64,000 bases of DNA, taken from NCBI GenBank assembly GCA_004352715.1, contig SCFE01000033.1, forward strand, positions 852,745 to 916,744, given 5' to 3'. This DNA is from Hofstenia miamia. Taxonomy: Eukaryota; Xenacoelomorpha; Acoela. This document shows, one piece after another, positions 21,681 through 32,634 of the stretch. Position 1 is the stretch's first letter. The number at the start of each line of letters is the position of its first letter. The position numbers and the translations under genes are program-made. The notes under the pieces were generated by a model. That model was not told the origin of the DNA and did no database searches. It worked only from the letters and a program-made list of their open reading frames with translations.

Positions 21681-23400
21681 CTTTCTATTTATATCTTTGA
21701 AAATAACTGTTAGCGTCTTTTCCCAGTATCCAATTTTCATTACACACTTTTTCTCGTATTTCTCTAAGAATAATATCTGTTTTTCAGTTATATCATTCTC
21801 AGTTATCTCATCTTTAATTGTTATCAGCATTATTGTATTCCCTTTTTTATCCGCATTAAAATCAGGCAATTCTGTATACTCACTATGCAGTAAGAATTGA
21901 AAATTTTCTTTTCACCATCAAATTTTTCAATGTCTCTTTGATATTCCTGTAACACCGTCCAAAAGTCTGCATTTTTGTGTAATGTCCCTTTTTGGTGCTC
22001 TATTGTAAATTTCAACTCACTAAGACATTCAATCCATCTTGATACTATTGACGATTTATTGCCCAAAAACTTCTTTAGCCATGCTAACCCACTATTATCT
22101 GTCCTTACTTTAAAGGTTTGTCCTATCAAAAAGTACCGAAATTTTTTAATGCTTTCCACTAATGACAACATTTCCAGTTTCATCAATCCATAATTCTCCT
22201 CACTTTGCTTCAACTTCCAACTAAAAAATTGTATTGCCACTTCTTTACAGTCTTTCATTTTCCCAAGCATGCTCCTATGGCTACATTACTCGCATCACAA
22301 TCCAAAATAAATTCCTTATCATAATCTGATGTGTTTAATGATGGCATCTTGCTTAATTCGTTTTTTATGTTATCCAACTGCTCCTGTTCTTTCCATGTCC
22401 ACTCAAAAATTTTATTTTTCTTGAGTAATGCCGTCATTTTGCTTGTTTTATGAGCTACATTTGCTATAAATGATCAGTAGTAGTTTATAAAACCCATTAT
22501 CCTTTGTAAATATTTTTTCATTTTGGGACTGCTAATGTTCTGTATCATGTCATTTGCATTGTTCTTCATTTTTATCTCACCCTTTTGGATTTGTCTTCCC
22601 AGAAATACCAGCTGTTCTTTCAAAATTTTGCATTCCTTCCTGTTGACATGTAACCCCACATTATATAAAATTTTCAACATTCTGTCCAATTTGTCCAAAT
22701 GTTCATCAATCATATCACTTGCTATTAGGATATCATCTATATAAGCACATATTCCTTTTTCAACCTTTTTGTTATTCTGCTTAAGTACTTTCATTACATA
22801 TCTCTGAAAGGTGGCCAGGGTGTTACACAATCCAAAAGCCATGTACATCCATTCAAATAAGCCATATGGCGTTATAAATGCTGTCTTTTCAATGTCCATG
22901 GGCTCAATTGCACCTGCCAGTAAGCCTAACATAAATCTATACATGTATAGGATTTATTCTTACTGGCCTCATATATTATATCCTCTATTCTCGGAAGTGG
23001 ATATGCGTCTTTCTTCGTGATATCATTTAATTTACGAAAATCTATACACAACCTATATTTATTTCCTTGCTTAACAAAGACCATTGGCGCAGCATATGGA
23101 CTTTCACTAGGTCTTATTATCTTATTATCTTTCAACTCATTCAGAATCGTGTTGTAATTTTCTTTCAAATTTTCCGGGACTCTTCTACACAGCAGTCTTA
23201 TTGGTTCTTCTGTAGTTGTTATGATCTTGTGTGTCTCTCCTACTGCTTTTCCCACGCTTATTTCTCCAAAATTGAATATTTTAGCGTGCTTCTGTAGTAT
23301 TGTTATCAATTCTGCTCTCTCTTTGTTACTTAGGTGCTGATAGTCTTTCTCCTTGATTTCCAGTATTGGATATTCTTTGTCCCCCTCTACTATGTTGATC
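21678..23400 (-). pseudogene. pol: Element 3 reverse transcriptase and RNase H, lightly broken
   Basis: The frame 23309-22926 contains FNFGEISVGK, RPSESPYAAPMVFVKQGN, LCIDFRKLND and DAYPLPRIED. A stop replaces Lys after CIDLC (Lys to TAG), and one base shift follows. The frame 22944-22474 then has IEKTAFITPYG, YMAFGLCN, the intact catalytic YIDDIL box (about 22730-22744) and FLGRQI. RNase H continues over 22437-21830 with FILDCDASNVAIG, QFFSWKL, RTDNSGLAWL and NADFW. Only a few point lesions separate it from an open frame, fewer than in element 2. Confidence 0.9.
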
Positions 23401-23407
23401 GTCTTAT

Positions 23408-24130
23408 TTACTGTCGTTTTTTCAGTTTTGACTCTCTTCCCCTAAGTTTTAAGGTATCCTTTTTTATATTGACCACGTGGTTCATTGCATTCAGTATGGG
23501 TATAGTCCTAGTGCCTTCCTTCAGTATACATAAACTTGAGGGAATTGACAACTTTTTTGTATTAATCCCTTTCTGATCATAAATCATGACTTCTGCAGTT
23601 ATTTGATCCTCCATATGTATTTGACACATTTTCCAATTATTTGGTAAAATCCTTATATCCTCACTTAATTGAAATTTTATTACTTCTGTGTCTTCTTCTT
23701 CTTCGTGAGTTGTAATTAGTTCCTCCTGCACTGATATTGTCTTGTTTATGTAGTCAATAATACACTTGTTATCCATTAGGAAATCTTTACCTAATATAAC
23801 TTCATAAGGTAGTGAAGTTTTCTCTGTATTGATAACTGTAAACGTCTGTGAGAATGTCATATTAGCTATTCATATCAGTATTTCTATTAGTTTTCCTTTT
23901 ACATCAATATAGTCTCCCAATGCATTTATTAATCTGCTCTTTTCACTTTGTAAATTTCTTCTTTCAAATTCTATCTTTGCTGCACATTCATCAGTGATTA
24001 TTGATATTACTGCTCCCGTATCTATGGTTGCTTTGACCATTACACCATTTATTACAACTGTGATTGTATTTGTTTTGATTAGGTCTGTTACAATTAGAAT
24101 GGGTGCATGGTTTACTGGAGGCAGCGCTCC
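23408..24130 (-). pseudogene. Element 3 protease and PR-RT linker
   Basis: The catalytic motif ATIDTGAVISIIT has its DTGA at 24011-24022 (plus coordinates), intact. An in-frame TGA near 23873 separates it from the C-terminal half, which resumes at 23860 with EVILGKDFLMDN. The linker to 23408 contains QEELITTHEEEEDTEV and GINTKKLSIPSSL, shared with element 2, and ends in a basic stretch. It would release Gag and Pol products. Confidence 0.82.
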
Positions 24131-24132
24131 TT

Positions 24133-25662
24133 CTAGTTTAAAGTATCATTTTCTGTTTCTTCAATTTGTTCAGGCTCCTCTTTGTCATCTAACAAATCTT
24201 CATCATCAAAATATGCTTCTTCATCCTCAATAAAATTAATTTGTTGTTTGCAGTATTTCTTTGTATGACCCTTCTTTCCGCATGTTTGACATTTCAAATC
24301 CTTTCTGTTTATTTGCTTTATTGTCCCATCTTTTAACTTTATTCTAATAATCTCTTCCTTTGGTTTTCCCATTTCCTCTTTCTTTATTTTACTAGTTCCA
24401 TTTATTGTTGATGGTATCAACATCTTTATTATTGTCGACTTTTTGTTAATCTGAGCATTATTTTCCATAGTGACTTGTATCCCTAACCCTTTTCTTATCA
24501 TCCTTTCTAAAGAATCATCTGCATCACATTTTATTTCAAACTGTTGTCGAATTGGTTCTGGCAATCCTTTGCAGATATGGGAAAACAAATCATATTTTGA
24601 ATATGTGCTCTCTCTGGAACTTAACTTCAACAGTCTTTCCACTTGTGACATGTAATTTCGTAAATCTTCCCTCTTATTCATTTTCATACTGTTCAGTAGC
24701 ATACGATATTGACTTTTAAAACTCTCATCATTATAATACCGTTGATATTCTCCTATTAATTTCTTATAGTCTGTTTTAGTTTCTAAATCCAACACTAAGT
24801 AATGTTGATATGCTGCACCCCCCAAATATAAAGGGAATCTTGCTGCCACTTGCTTTTGTATTACTTTTCTTTCCTTCATGCTCATCTCAAACATTTGGAT
24901 CCATTCTTTAAATGTTGGTGAGTAGCTATCTACTCTTCCTGTGAATTTGGGGAGTATTGCTTTACATGCTGGCATATCATTGTCTTCTTCTGACAATATT
25001 GTTTCTTCATATATAGGTTTCATCTCTCCTGATTTTTTACAGTTTTCTTTCACTTGTTTAGTTATATTTATAACCAATTTCTTCACAAATTCGTCTTCTG
25101 TCTCACAGTTTTTATACATCCCACTCTGTGTTTCTTTTACTGGATTTGTTCCAATTAGTTTTTCTGGTTCTTGCACTATCGTATTTTCTATCACCTTAAC
25201 ATTTCCTTTTTCTTCACCTCGATTTTCTTCATTTGTTAATGATATCAATCGAATTTCATCCTTGAGATTATCAATCTCAAGTTGTTTTGAAATATTCTCT
25301 TCCCTCAAGCTAACATTTTCTTCATGCATCTGAGTCATCAGTTGTTGTAACTTCCCACTCTGTGCTTTAATCTCTTTGTTTGCTTCCACTAACTTTTCAA
25401 TTTGTTTTTGAAATACATTTCTTTGTTCCATTAGCCTTATACTGGTATCTTGTGTAATCTCTTCAATGTGTTTGTCTTTCTCAATATTCGCCAACTCTAT
25501 TTCAAACATCCTTTGAGTTAAATTTTCTATTTGTATCGTCAACTCTCTTCTTTCATTAGTGTTATTTTCTATTATTTTCGTGAGTTCAACTATCGAAAAC
25601 TCTGCATTTTGCACTGGTTGCAACACTATTTCTGTTGGGGACGTCTCACTTTTGGGGGACAT
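24133..25662 (-). CDS. gag: Element 3 Gag, 509 residues, intact
   Basis: The ATG at 25662 opens an uninterrupted frame to a stop at 24133. Residues 1-20 are Ser/Pro/Thr-rich. About 20-145 is heptad-like Leu/Ile/Glu/Lys sequence, a probable coiled coil. About 215-390 is the capsid-like region with KAILPKFTGRVD, FKEWIQMFEMS, and PLYLGGAAYQHYL. A basic stretch precedes the CCHC knuckle CQTCGKKGHTKKYC at about 458-471, and the tail is acidic (EEAYFDDEDLLDDKEEP). The length is typical for Gypsy Gag with an added N-terminal coiled coil. It is the only long gene of this family in the window still open from start to stop. Confidence 0.92.
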   Translation of the reverse strand: MSPKSETSPTEIVLQPVQNAEFSIVELTKIIENNTNERRELTIQIENLTQRMFEIELANIEKDKHIEEITQDTSIRLMEQRNVFQKQIEKLVEANKEIKAQSGKLQQLMTQMHEENVSLREENISKQLEIDNLKDEIRLISLTNEENRGEEKGNVKVIENTIVQEPEKLIGTNPVKETQSGMYKNCETEDEFVKKLVINITKQVKENCKKSGEMKPIYEETILSEEDNDMPACKAILPKFTGRVDSYSPTFKEWIQMFEMSMKERKVIQKQVAARFPLYLGGAAYQHYLVLDLETKTDYKKLIGEYQRYYNDESFKSQYRMLLNSMKMNKREDLRNYMSQVERLLKLSSRESTYSKYDLFSHICKGLPEPIRQQFEIKCDADDSLERMIRKGLGIQVTMENNAQINKKSTIIKMLIPSTINGTSKIKKEEMGKPKEEIIRIKLKDGTIKQINRKDLKCQTCGKKGHTKKYCKQQINFIEDEEAYFDDEDLLDDKEEPEQIEETENDTLN

Positions 25663-26009
25663 ATTCCCATTCTCTGGGGTCCTTTGATTTTATGGTGTTT
25701 TTTGCGTTTTGGGTTTTGTCCTTTGTTTTTTTTTGTAAATTCACCATCTTCATTGTAAACTAGAAGTAATTGTTTAATGATGCCCTTCTAACATTTTTCT
25801 GTGCTAACAGGTTATACTCACTTGTCTTTTCATCTTTAAGTGTATTACTGACTTTCTTTACAATTCGAGAAGAAACAACTATCTTAACTCAATCATAAAT
25901 AATACTTCTTGTTCATTAAGTTTTGGACTGATCTTCTTCTAAATTAACTATTCTCCACACCAATCGTATTTTCACTATAGCATTTCTCTTTTGCACACGC
26001 TCTTCAGGT

Positions 26010-26026
26010 GCCTATCATGGTCGCCA
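26010..26026 (-). other. Primer-binding site of element 3
   Basis: The minus strand reads TGGCGACCATGATAGGC immediately after the LTR end TTCTACA. A TGGCGACC start is what Gypsy elements primed by tRNA-Arg carry (for example the 412 group). The exact tRNA needs a comparison with host tRNAs. Confidence 0.7.
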
Positions 26027-26714
26027 TGTAGAATCTTGCCAACCCACTTTTTGCACTTATTTCGTAGTAACTTATTACTTTTCATAGTTGATACACCATG
26101 ACAATTAAGCTTGACAAGCTCCTAATCCTCTCTTTTCATTTGAGTGTTAGTCTGATTAACTTATATTAATAAACATTAGCTTATCTAATTGCTTATCTAA
26201 CAACGACTCATTTAGATAGAGAGTGGTAGATGGAAGACAGGGTCGAAACCCAAAGTGGTGCCATGCGATTCCAGAGATCCTTCGCTCAGCCACAACTACC
26301 CAACTTGCACTTGTCCTGTACAGACAGACAATATTTTTCGGCTCGCAAAATAATACTTTGCAATTTCCTGGTTTTTCAATATTAATACACAATAAATATC
26401 TGTACCATCAATAAAACATTTGAGCATAATCATGTTCTTGAAAAAATAACCTCTTACCAAGGTACAGCGCATATCACGATTGTACAGGGGAACTGCGGCA
26501 ACCAAATCGAGATCCGAAGGAGCTCTGAATGACGCTGGGAGCATCAATACATGTAAAGGTAACCGAATAACCCAAAAGGATGTTAACGAATTCATAATTA
26601 TCCCCTTTAGCAACTTAAATTTAATACCAAAGTAATAATAACTGTAATGTAATAGCATGAGCTAATTAAATTCAATACTGAATTACTAACTACGATATAA
26701 AACTATAAACTACT
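26027..26714 (-). mobile_element. 5' LTR of element 3, partial (runs into the gap)
   Basis: It starts TGTAGAATCTTGCC like the 3' LTR and follows it to about 26313, then from 26609 to 26714. The middle, 26314-26608, is unrelated to the other two LTR copies. The remaining half of the LTR should lie in the N run. Confidence 0.88.
26314..26608 (-). other. 295-bp block of foreign sequence replacing part of the LTR
   Basis: Between the homologous flanks CTTGCACTTG and AGCAACTTAAAT, the 3' LTR (about 15618-15906) and the element 5 LTR agree with each other, but this copy has different, less AT-rich DNA. On the minus strand it is open and reads like protein (26658-26296), with LPLHVLMLPASFRAPSD and LVRGYFFKNMIMLK. 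No family was recognised. It could be captured host sequence, gene conversion from another LTR type, or a misassembly. Confidence 0.6.
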
Positions 26715-27714
26715 NNNNNNNNNNNNNNNNNNNNNNNNNNNNNNNNNNNNNNNNNNNNNNNNNNNNNNNNNNNNNNNNNNNNNNNNNNNNNNNNNNNNNN
26801 NNNNNNNNNNNNNNNNNNNNNNNNNNNNNNNNNNNNNNNNNNNNNNNNNNNNNNNNNNNNNNNNNNNNNNNNNNNNNNNNNNNNNNNNNNNNNNNNNNNN
26901 NNNNNNNNNNNNNNNNNNNNNNNNNNNNNNNNNNNNNNNNNNNNNNNNNNNNNNNNNNNNNNNNNNNNNNNNNNNNNNNNNNNNNNNNNNNNNNNNNNNN
27001 NNNNNNNNNNNNNNNNNNNNNNNNNNNNNNNNNNNNNNNNNNNNNNNNNNNNNNNNNNNNNNNNNNNNNNNNNNNNNNNNNNNNNNNNNNNNNNNNNNNN
27101 NNNNNNNNNNNNNNNNNNNNNNNNNNNNNNNNNNNNNNNNNNNNNNNNNNNNNNNNNNNNNNNNNNNNNNNNNNNNNNNNNNNNNNNNNNNNNNNNNNNN
27201 NNNNNNNNNNNNNNNNNNNNNNNNNNNNNNNNNNNNNNNNNNNNNNNNNNNNNNNNNNNNNNNNNNNNNNNNNNNNNNNNNNNNNNNNNNNNNNNNNNNN
27301 NNNNNNNNNNNNNNNNNNNNNNNNNNNNNNNNNNNNNNNNNNNNNNNNNNNNNNNNNNNNNNNNNNNNNNNNNNNNNNNNNNNNNNNNNNNNNNNNNNNN
27401 NNNNNNNNNNNNNNNNNNNNNNNNNNNNNNNNNNNNNNNNNNNNNNNNNNNNNNNNNNNNNNNNNNNNNNNNNNNNNNNNNNNNNNNNNNNNNNNNNNNN
27501 NNNNNNNNNNNNNNNNNNNNNNNNNNNNNNNNNNNNNNNNNNNNNNNNNNNNNNNNNNNNNNNNNNNNNNNNNNNNNNNNNNNNNNNNNNNNNNNNNNNN
27601 NNNNNNNNNNNNNNNNNNNNNNNNNNNNNNNNNNNNNNNNNNNNNNNNNNNNNNNNNNNNNNNNNNNNNNNNNNNNNNNNNNNNNNNNNNNNNNNNNNNN
27701 NNNNNNNNNNNNNN
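26715..27714. other. Assembly gap of exactly 1000 N
   Basis: The round size suggests a nominal gap of unknown true length. It hides the end of the 5' LTR of element 3, its target site, and the C-terminal part of the hAT transposase. Confidence 1.
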
Positions 27715-28600
27715 GACGATGTTTGCACCGCAAACATTTGTGTAAGAAACGTCGTCGGATGCGCACATTCCAAACTCAGTTTCAATCTCAGAGAGGGCAA
27801 CCCTGATATTCTCCGCTGTATGGGCAACGTCAAAAAGTTTCATTGATAACAAACAATTACGTAAGACCCACTCACCTGGTTTTAAATAAATCAGAGAATA
27901 ATCCAAATACGAGCAGTTTCTTACAGAATCAGTCCAAATATCCGTGGTAACAGAAAACGTCCCATTTTGGATCGCACTGGTCACATTCTGGCTTAACCTT
28001 GTCTTCAGTTTGTCGTACTGATTGGAACATTCGATGGCAATTGTTTTTCGCCCATACCAATTGTCCCTTATTTTGAGCTCTCCGCCAAATTTGACCCCCC
28101 AAATCTACACCAAACTGAACCAGCTCAACTAGGTCCAGTTGCTCCACTGATTTGAATGAATTAAGACCATTAACAACAAAATTTAGCTCGAGTTTTTTCA
28201 GTTTGCATTTTTCTGCAGCCCCTATGTCCATTTTTTGCGTTTTAGAAATGCCTTAAGTTGAGGTTGCGACCCTGTGGATACCTTCTCACAGCTCCCAGTA
28301 TCAACATGTTCCTTTAAATTCTTAGTACCGAGGCTGGAGCTTGTTGGCGAGAAAATTATGTACGTTTTAAAACATGTTCTGCAGCTGGCAAACCTTTTCA
28401 ACACAACTGGTTGACAGTTGCTGGCATCGGGTGGTAATGGAGGATTAGCGAAAGATTTCCATACATCAGACGTAAAATTAGTAGGCTCGACCAAAATAAG
28501 CCGCTGTAGTTTGAGCCCTGTTTCCACTTGTGTTGACGATTTATAATATCCAGCATCCATGTACGGTCTGCAATTAAGCGAGGCGGTCACAGCAGTACAT
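27715..28600 (-). pseudogene. hAT-superfamily transposase, N-terminal part
   Basis: Starting near 28590 the minus strand encodes a BED-type zinc finger: SDVWKSF, then CRTC, then LKEHVDTGSC. After a stop it continues through 28231-27929 with IGAAEKCKLKKLELN-like sequence. After a frameshift it has FSVTTDIWTDSVRNCSYLD (27984 on), which contains the DIWT(D/S) signature and first catalytic Asp of hAT DDE transposases. The rest lies in the N gap. Frameshifts make it inactive. hAT enzymes cut and paste DNA with 8-bp target duplications. Confidence 0.8.
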
Positions 28601-28789
28601 ATAGCACAGTAAAGTAAATGATGTGTGAATTATAACGAAAAGCGTAAATTATAAAGACGAGCGATGTAATCACTCGGTTGTTCAATCAAATTGCACCGCA
28701 ATTCATTGCGCCAGACACGCCGCTCAATGCGCTATTAGAAGCAATAATTTTCAAGCTGACTGACAACAGACATTTAATTCCAACCGGCG

Positions 28790-28975
28790 TGAGTTATTTT
28801 TGTGACCCAAGTTGACCCATGGAGTTTTCAAAATTGAGACCCGACCCGACTCGACCCGACCCATTTGCAATTTCAAAAATCTTGACCCGACCCGACCCAT
28901 GAAAACACGGTCAAAAAGTGACCCGACCCATGGGTCGGGTCGGATCTAGTGCCTTTGGTTGTAACCAAAGTTTGT
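28790..28975. repeat. GACCCGACCC subterminal repeats, probable end of the hAT element
   Basis: A short GC-rich island carries repeated GACCCGACCC/GGGTCGGGTC units in both orientations, in otherwise AT-rich DNA, upstream of the transposase. Such repeats are common near the termini of hAT elements, where the transposase binds. The edge near CTAGTGCCTTTGG may be the terminal inverted repeat. Confidence 0.55.
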
Positions 28976-30830
28976 AGATATGTGAGAAATTGTTTCTAAG
29001 GATTAATGTAACAAAAAAAATTTACACCATTTTCAAACAACAAACACAACCATTAATATGTCAGTATCAAGTCAATAACTTTTCTGAATTTTCTAGGATA
29101 TATTGAAGAAATGTATACATGCCTCGATAAGACTAAAAAATCAAAAAACTAAAACAGATTTATCTTTCAGCGGATACTTTTGTAATCTAGGGATAAAAAC
29201 CCATAGAAACACTGTACATCCTAACGCGCGCTCAAAAATGTGTATGCATCAAGCCTGTACTTCTAAATGATTAACAAAGGGACTCTAAATTAGAGCCCTT
29301 AATTTCTATGTTACATTTTGACCAAATTTAATAAATTTCTCAATAAATGAAATACAATGCTTCACACTCCAATATAACTATAACAAGAGGGGCAGGGTCC
29401 CCAATCGAAATTAACAATATGGGCTGCTCTGTAAGCATGAGGGCCCATTATTATATTGTATTCGAATGGAACTGTCAATATGCTAAACGTTAAAATCTTG
29501 TAAATTCCAATTATTGTTTGAAATAAAACTGTAGATGGCGTTAAAGATTGGAAGAAACTTTAAATTGTAACTGTTAAGTATATGCGAGAAGCAAATGAAT
29601 TGGTTCGTTTCGTTTGCAAAACAAGAAGCGATGTTCCCCCAAAAACTGAAAATTCATTTTTCAAAAAAGTTAAATAATTGGATTTTTAATTTTGACTTCG
29701 CGCAAACGTATGTCAAATAGAACGAAACTGTTCCAAATGTATACTTTAAAGAGTTAAAATTATTGGCTTTGTAAATTCAAACTTGCTTTCAAGCATTTTC
29801 CTGGAAATTGCAAGAAATTTGAAGAACCTTCAAATAAATTGTCAGGAACAGAATAATCGTCCATTAGCAAGAATGTGGCGGTAAGTGTGTATAAACTTAG
29901 AATTCGTTTGTTCAACATTTTGAAATTATTTTCATTGTTGTTGAAAGTGGAATATAGACTTCTTACACACCATCACTCTTTAAGAGAAAATATTTGGGAC
30001 TGATATTAGTAAACCTCATTGTACTAGTTGGTCTTGCACCAGCCTATCTTAATATTTCTAATTGGTTAAACAGGGCAATTGTCTTCCTACCTCTCAAATT
30101 TTTTGCAAGAAAGAAATTTGTTATCAATGAAAAATATCTTTATCTTCTCTGAGGCTTGATACAACAATGCAGAGTATTCACATATTTAGTGAGTTCTTGA
30201 ACTTAATTTGCAAAGGAGCAATCTGTATCATCCACTAATATATTTTCTTCCTCAGACAGATGACTGGGCATTTAATCACTGAATATATTTTTAGGTACAT
30301 GTGCTTCATGAAAAAGTTTAGCATTTGTACGTTTTCCTATGTATCATTTTAGTTTATTATATTATGCTAAGCACAAGTTAACTGACTGCTTCTATGTTTG
30401 ACATGTGTAGCGTGGTTTGATGTTCCTGCATCGTCCCGTCTAACTGTATTTTACTTGCTTAATGCTTTCATTCCGTAAGCATAGTTATTTAGCCCACGAA
30501 TACCCTGATTTGCTTGGAGAACAACACGCAAGTGTCTTTTCAAATATAAATCCTATTAAAAACCAGTAAATGACTACAAGCATTGTAAACAATAAAATTT
30601 TAATTAATTACTGTCAAAAGCAATGGTGTCTCAACAAATCAAATTGTTTGTCCGAGACTAGTGCAACCCCGCCCCTGTTAATAAGTAAAGTCAAATTGGA
30701 AGAAGTTTGTGCAAATGATCATAAGAAGTTTCTGCAACCAATATTATGAATTTGAATGTAAACCTGCATAATATTACATCAAAAGATATTATTTCTGTTG
30801 AATTGCTATCTTTCATTACATTTATAGGAA
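28976..30830. other. Intergenic or intronic DNA without a supported gene
   Basis: The sequence is AT-rich. The remaining exons of the DUF273-like gene are expected here on the minus strand. An AATAG acceptor-like site near 30555 fails because it leads to an immediate stop in the required phase. I could not place exon 2. Confidence 0.5.
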
Positions 30831-30832
30831 AT

Positions 30833-30838
30833 ACTTAC
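30833..30838 (-). other. Splice donor GTAAGT of the DUF273-like gene
   Basis: The minus strand reads CTTCT|GTAAGTAT, a near-consensus 5' splice site, exactly where the protein similarity breaks and the frame would otherwise stop (TAA). Confidence 0.75.
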
Positions 30839-31542
30839 AGAAGATATGTATGGTGGGATATGGATTCCTGCCACCTTTTATAACACGCAGATTTTCCATC
30901 CGGATGAATATACTTCAGAAGATGATAGTGAAGTGCCCCATTATCATCATTGTGATATGTTGTTTTTGGTAAACCAAATGACCAAAAAGCAAAATCAAGA
31001 AGAAACAGCTTCGACCAAGTTGAATTCTTAACTAAATATGTACCCGACAAGACTTCATTTGATGTAAACCTGCTGTAAAAAATTATATTGAACTTCTCAT
31101 CGATATAATTTTCAATTCTAACATGAGGATTTACAACCAAACAGTCAGAGTCGATGTGCAAAATATAATCAAATCTACTCAGTAAATTTGCAACAATGCA
31201 GTGCCTCTTGAAAAAGTTCTTTCTGGACTTTATTGAAGCGCAAAGAAGAGCTTCCGTAGGATCAATAAAAATGAATGTGTACCCATTTTTTTGGCAATAG
31301 CACTTTATTGAACTTATGATGAGAGATACACCGTTTCGCTTCACATATGACTTATCTGCTACAACAACAACTGCTATTTTCAAAAGATTACTGTGTTCTG
31401 CTGAATGATTTTTTGTGATGAAGGTTACGACTTTATGGATTTCATTTGAATTAGAATCACTTTTAAAAATAAATGAATAAATCAAACCCACGACAATCAA
31501 GATGATAAGTGCCAAGCGCAAACATCCAGTAAATCTCTTCAT
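30839..31542 (-). CDS. DUF273-like type II membrane glycosyltransferase-like protein, first coding exon
   Basis: The ATG at 31542 gives MKRFTG, followed by one hydrophobic segment (about residues 7-25) typical of a Golgi type II anchor. A lumenal GT-A-like domain follows, with KIAVVVVADKSYVKRNG, FKRHCIVANLL, LHIDSDCLVVNP (DxD-type metal and nucleotide-sugar motif), FYSRFTSNEVLSGTYLV and YHNDDNGALHYH. This arrangement matches nematode DUF273 (PF03314) proteins, which are probable glycosyltransferases of unproven substrate. About 234 codons are present. The exon ends at 30839 in phase 2, before a GTAAGT donor, and the expected C-terminal part is not found downstream. An upstream in-frame GTG at 31560 is not a likely start. 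The frame is undamaged, so the gene may be active. Confidence 0.8.
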
Positions 31543-31565
31543 GGATATTTTTGGTTTCACTACAT

Positions 31566-31575
31566 CTAAAATTTA
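31566..31575 (-). other. Splice acceptor (cis or trans) upstream of the DUF273-like start
   Basis: The minus strand reads TTAAATTTTAG followed by ATGTAGTGAAACC, 23 bases before the chosen ATG. A T-rich TTTTAG acceptor so close to the start fits either a 5' UTR intron or trans-splicing of a leader. Confidence 0.5.
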
Positions 31576-31639
31576 AATATGTTTGGTACTTTATCATAGC
31601 TAATAATTTCCACAACAGTTCAACTACGACATTAGAATA

Positions 31640-31644
<5 letters not shown>

Positions 31645-31702
<58 letters not shown>
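31645..31702. repeat. (TA)n microsatellite
   Basis: A pure TA run of nearly 60 bp lies just upstream of the DUF273-like gene. Similar TA tracts occur at about 32099, 32706, 33780, 43914, 44961, 45963, 49780, 51319, 58009 and 58276. Confidence 0.98.
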
Positions 31703-31705
<3 letters not shown>

Positions 31706-31861
31706 TTGTGCATAATAGCTTGGACTAATGTTTTTCACATTAACTTTGTTCTCTTCGTTGTTACTGGTACTTTGAAAGTGTGAATGCTAAATTTCAAAAT
31801 ATACCTGTTAGCTTAACATTTCTGACAATTGCTGAGCACTTATATCATTATTCACTCCAAA

Positions 31862-31990
31862 ATGCGTGGTAAAACTATTTCCATTGAAATAAGAAAAACT
31901 TTAGTTTCAAAACTCTTGGAAAAAATTCCACAGAAAAAAATTTGCGAATTTCTTCAATTATCAAAGCAAACATTATTTTCATTTGTTTAA
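31862..31990 (+). pseudogene. Tc1-like transposase N-terminal HTH fragment, copy 1
   Basis: ATGCGTGG opens MRGKTISIEIRKTL, followed by LLEKIPQKKICEFLQLSKQT, an HTH of the kind found at the start of Tc1/mariner transposases. A stop comes soon after. No catalytic domain follows. Copies are at 44288-44446 and, reversed and partial, at 35845-36065. Confidence 0.6.
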
Positions 31991-32095
31991 TATTATAAAA
32001 GAACCAGGGCGCCCTTCTGCACAACCAAATTTAGCCCGTATTTCTAGAGTTTGCCAGCGTTTGACATCGAAGCAGTTGAAACTAGATTGGATAAA

Positions 32096-32130
<35 letters not shown>

Positions 32131-32634
32131 GATAAAGAAATGTAGTACAGTTTAATATTCACATAAAATTGAAATTAAATGCAGTCTTTGTTTCTGACAG
32201 ATTTCAAAAGTAATTACGCCACTGAAGATCAGCAATAAGTGTATTTAACATGAATTTTATTACAACTGAAAAGTTTAAGTGAGTAATCATGGTTGGCATT
32301 GGTCCTAAAATAGCTCTTTAGAATAATGCATAGACATAAACAAGAATATGCAACACAGCTATACACCTTTCCAGATAGATAGCTGTTTTAGGAACTGAAA
32401 AAATATGGCAGCTCGGATCTCATTATCAATGATATAAAATTGAGAAATATTTTAAAAATTAAAATCCAAATTTTATAGTTCAAAAGATTTTCAATTCATA
32501 GAAAATTATTGAACATTCATTATATTAAATACTAAATGTTATATTTCACTAGAAAATAAAATGTTACTTGAAAATTATATATATACGTGAATATATAATT
32601 TTTAAAAGAAAATGTTCGGGAAGATTTCTACAAA

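Larger units (their letters stand above)
15342..26714 (-). mobile_element. Element 3: near full-length Ty3/Gypsy element with giant 3' module
   Basis: Read on the minus strand the order is 5' LTR (26027 into the gap), PBS, gag, PR, RT, RNase H, IN, 3' module, PPT, 3' LTR (15342-16678). The internal region is 9348 bp, long for a Gypsy element because of the 3' module. LTR ends are TGTGGCATTATCC and GGCAAGATTCTACA. The copy has scattered stops and frameshifts, and its LTRs differ visibly, so it is old. It is inserted in element 2. The target duplication cannot be checked because the far end of the 5' LTR lies in the N gap. Confidence 0.92.

Noticed and set aside
30500-30560. Second exon of the DUF273-like gene
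   Set aside because: An AATAG acceptor is present, but joining it in the required phase gives a stop after three codons.
30846-31031. Plus-strand open frame opposite the DUF273-like exon
   Set aside because: The minus strand has the clear protein family motifs and splice donor; the plus frame is its shadow.
31463-31738. Open frame with an Ile-Tyr repeat (also 57980-58198, 58200-58427, 43791-44069)
   Set aside because: Created by (TA)n microsatellites.
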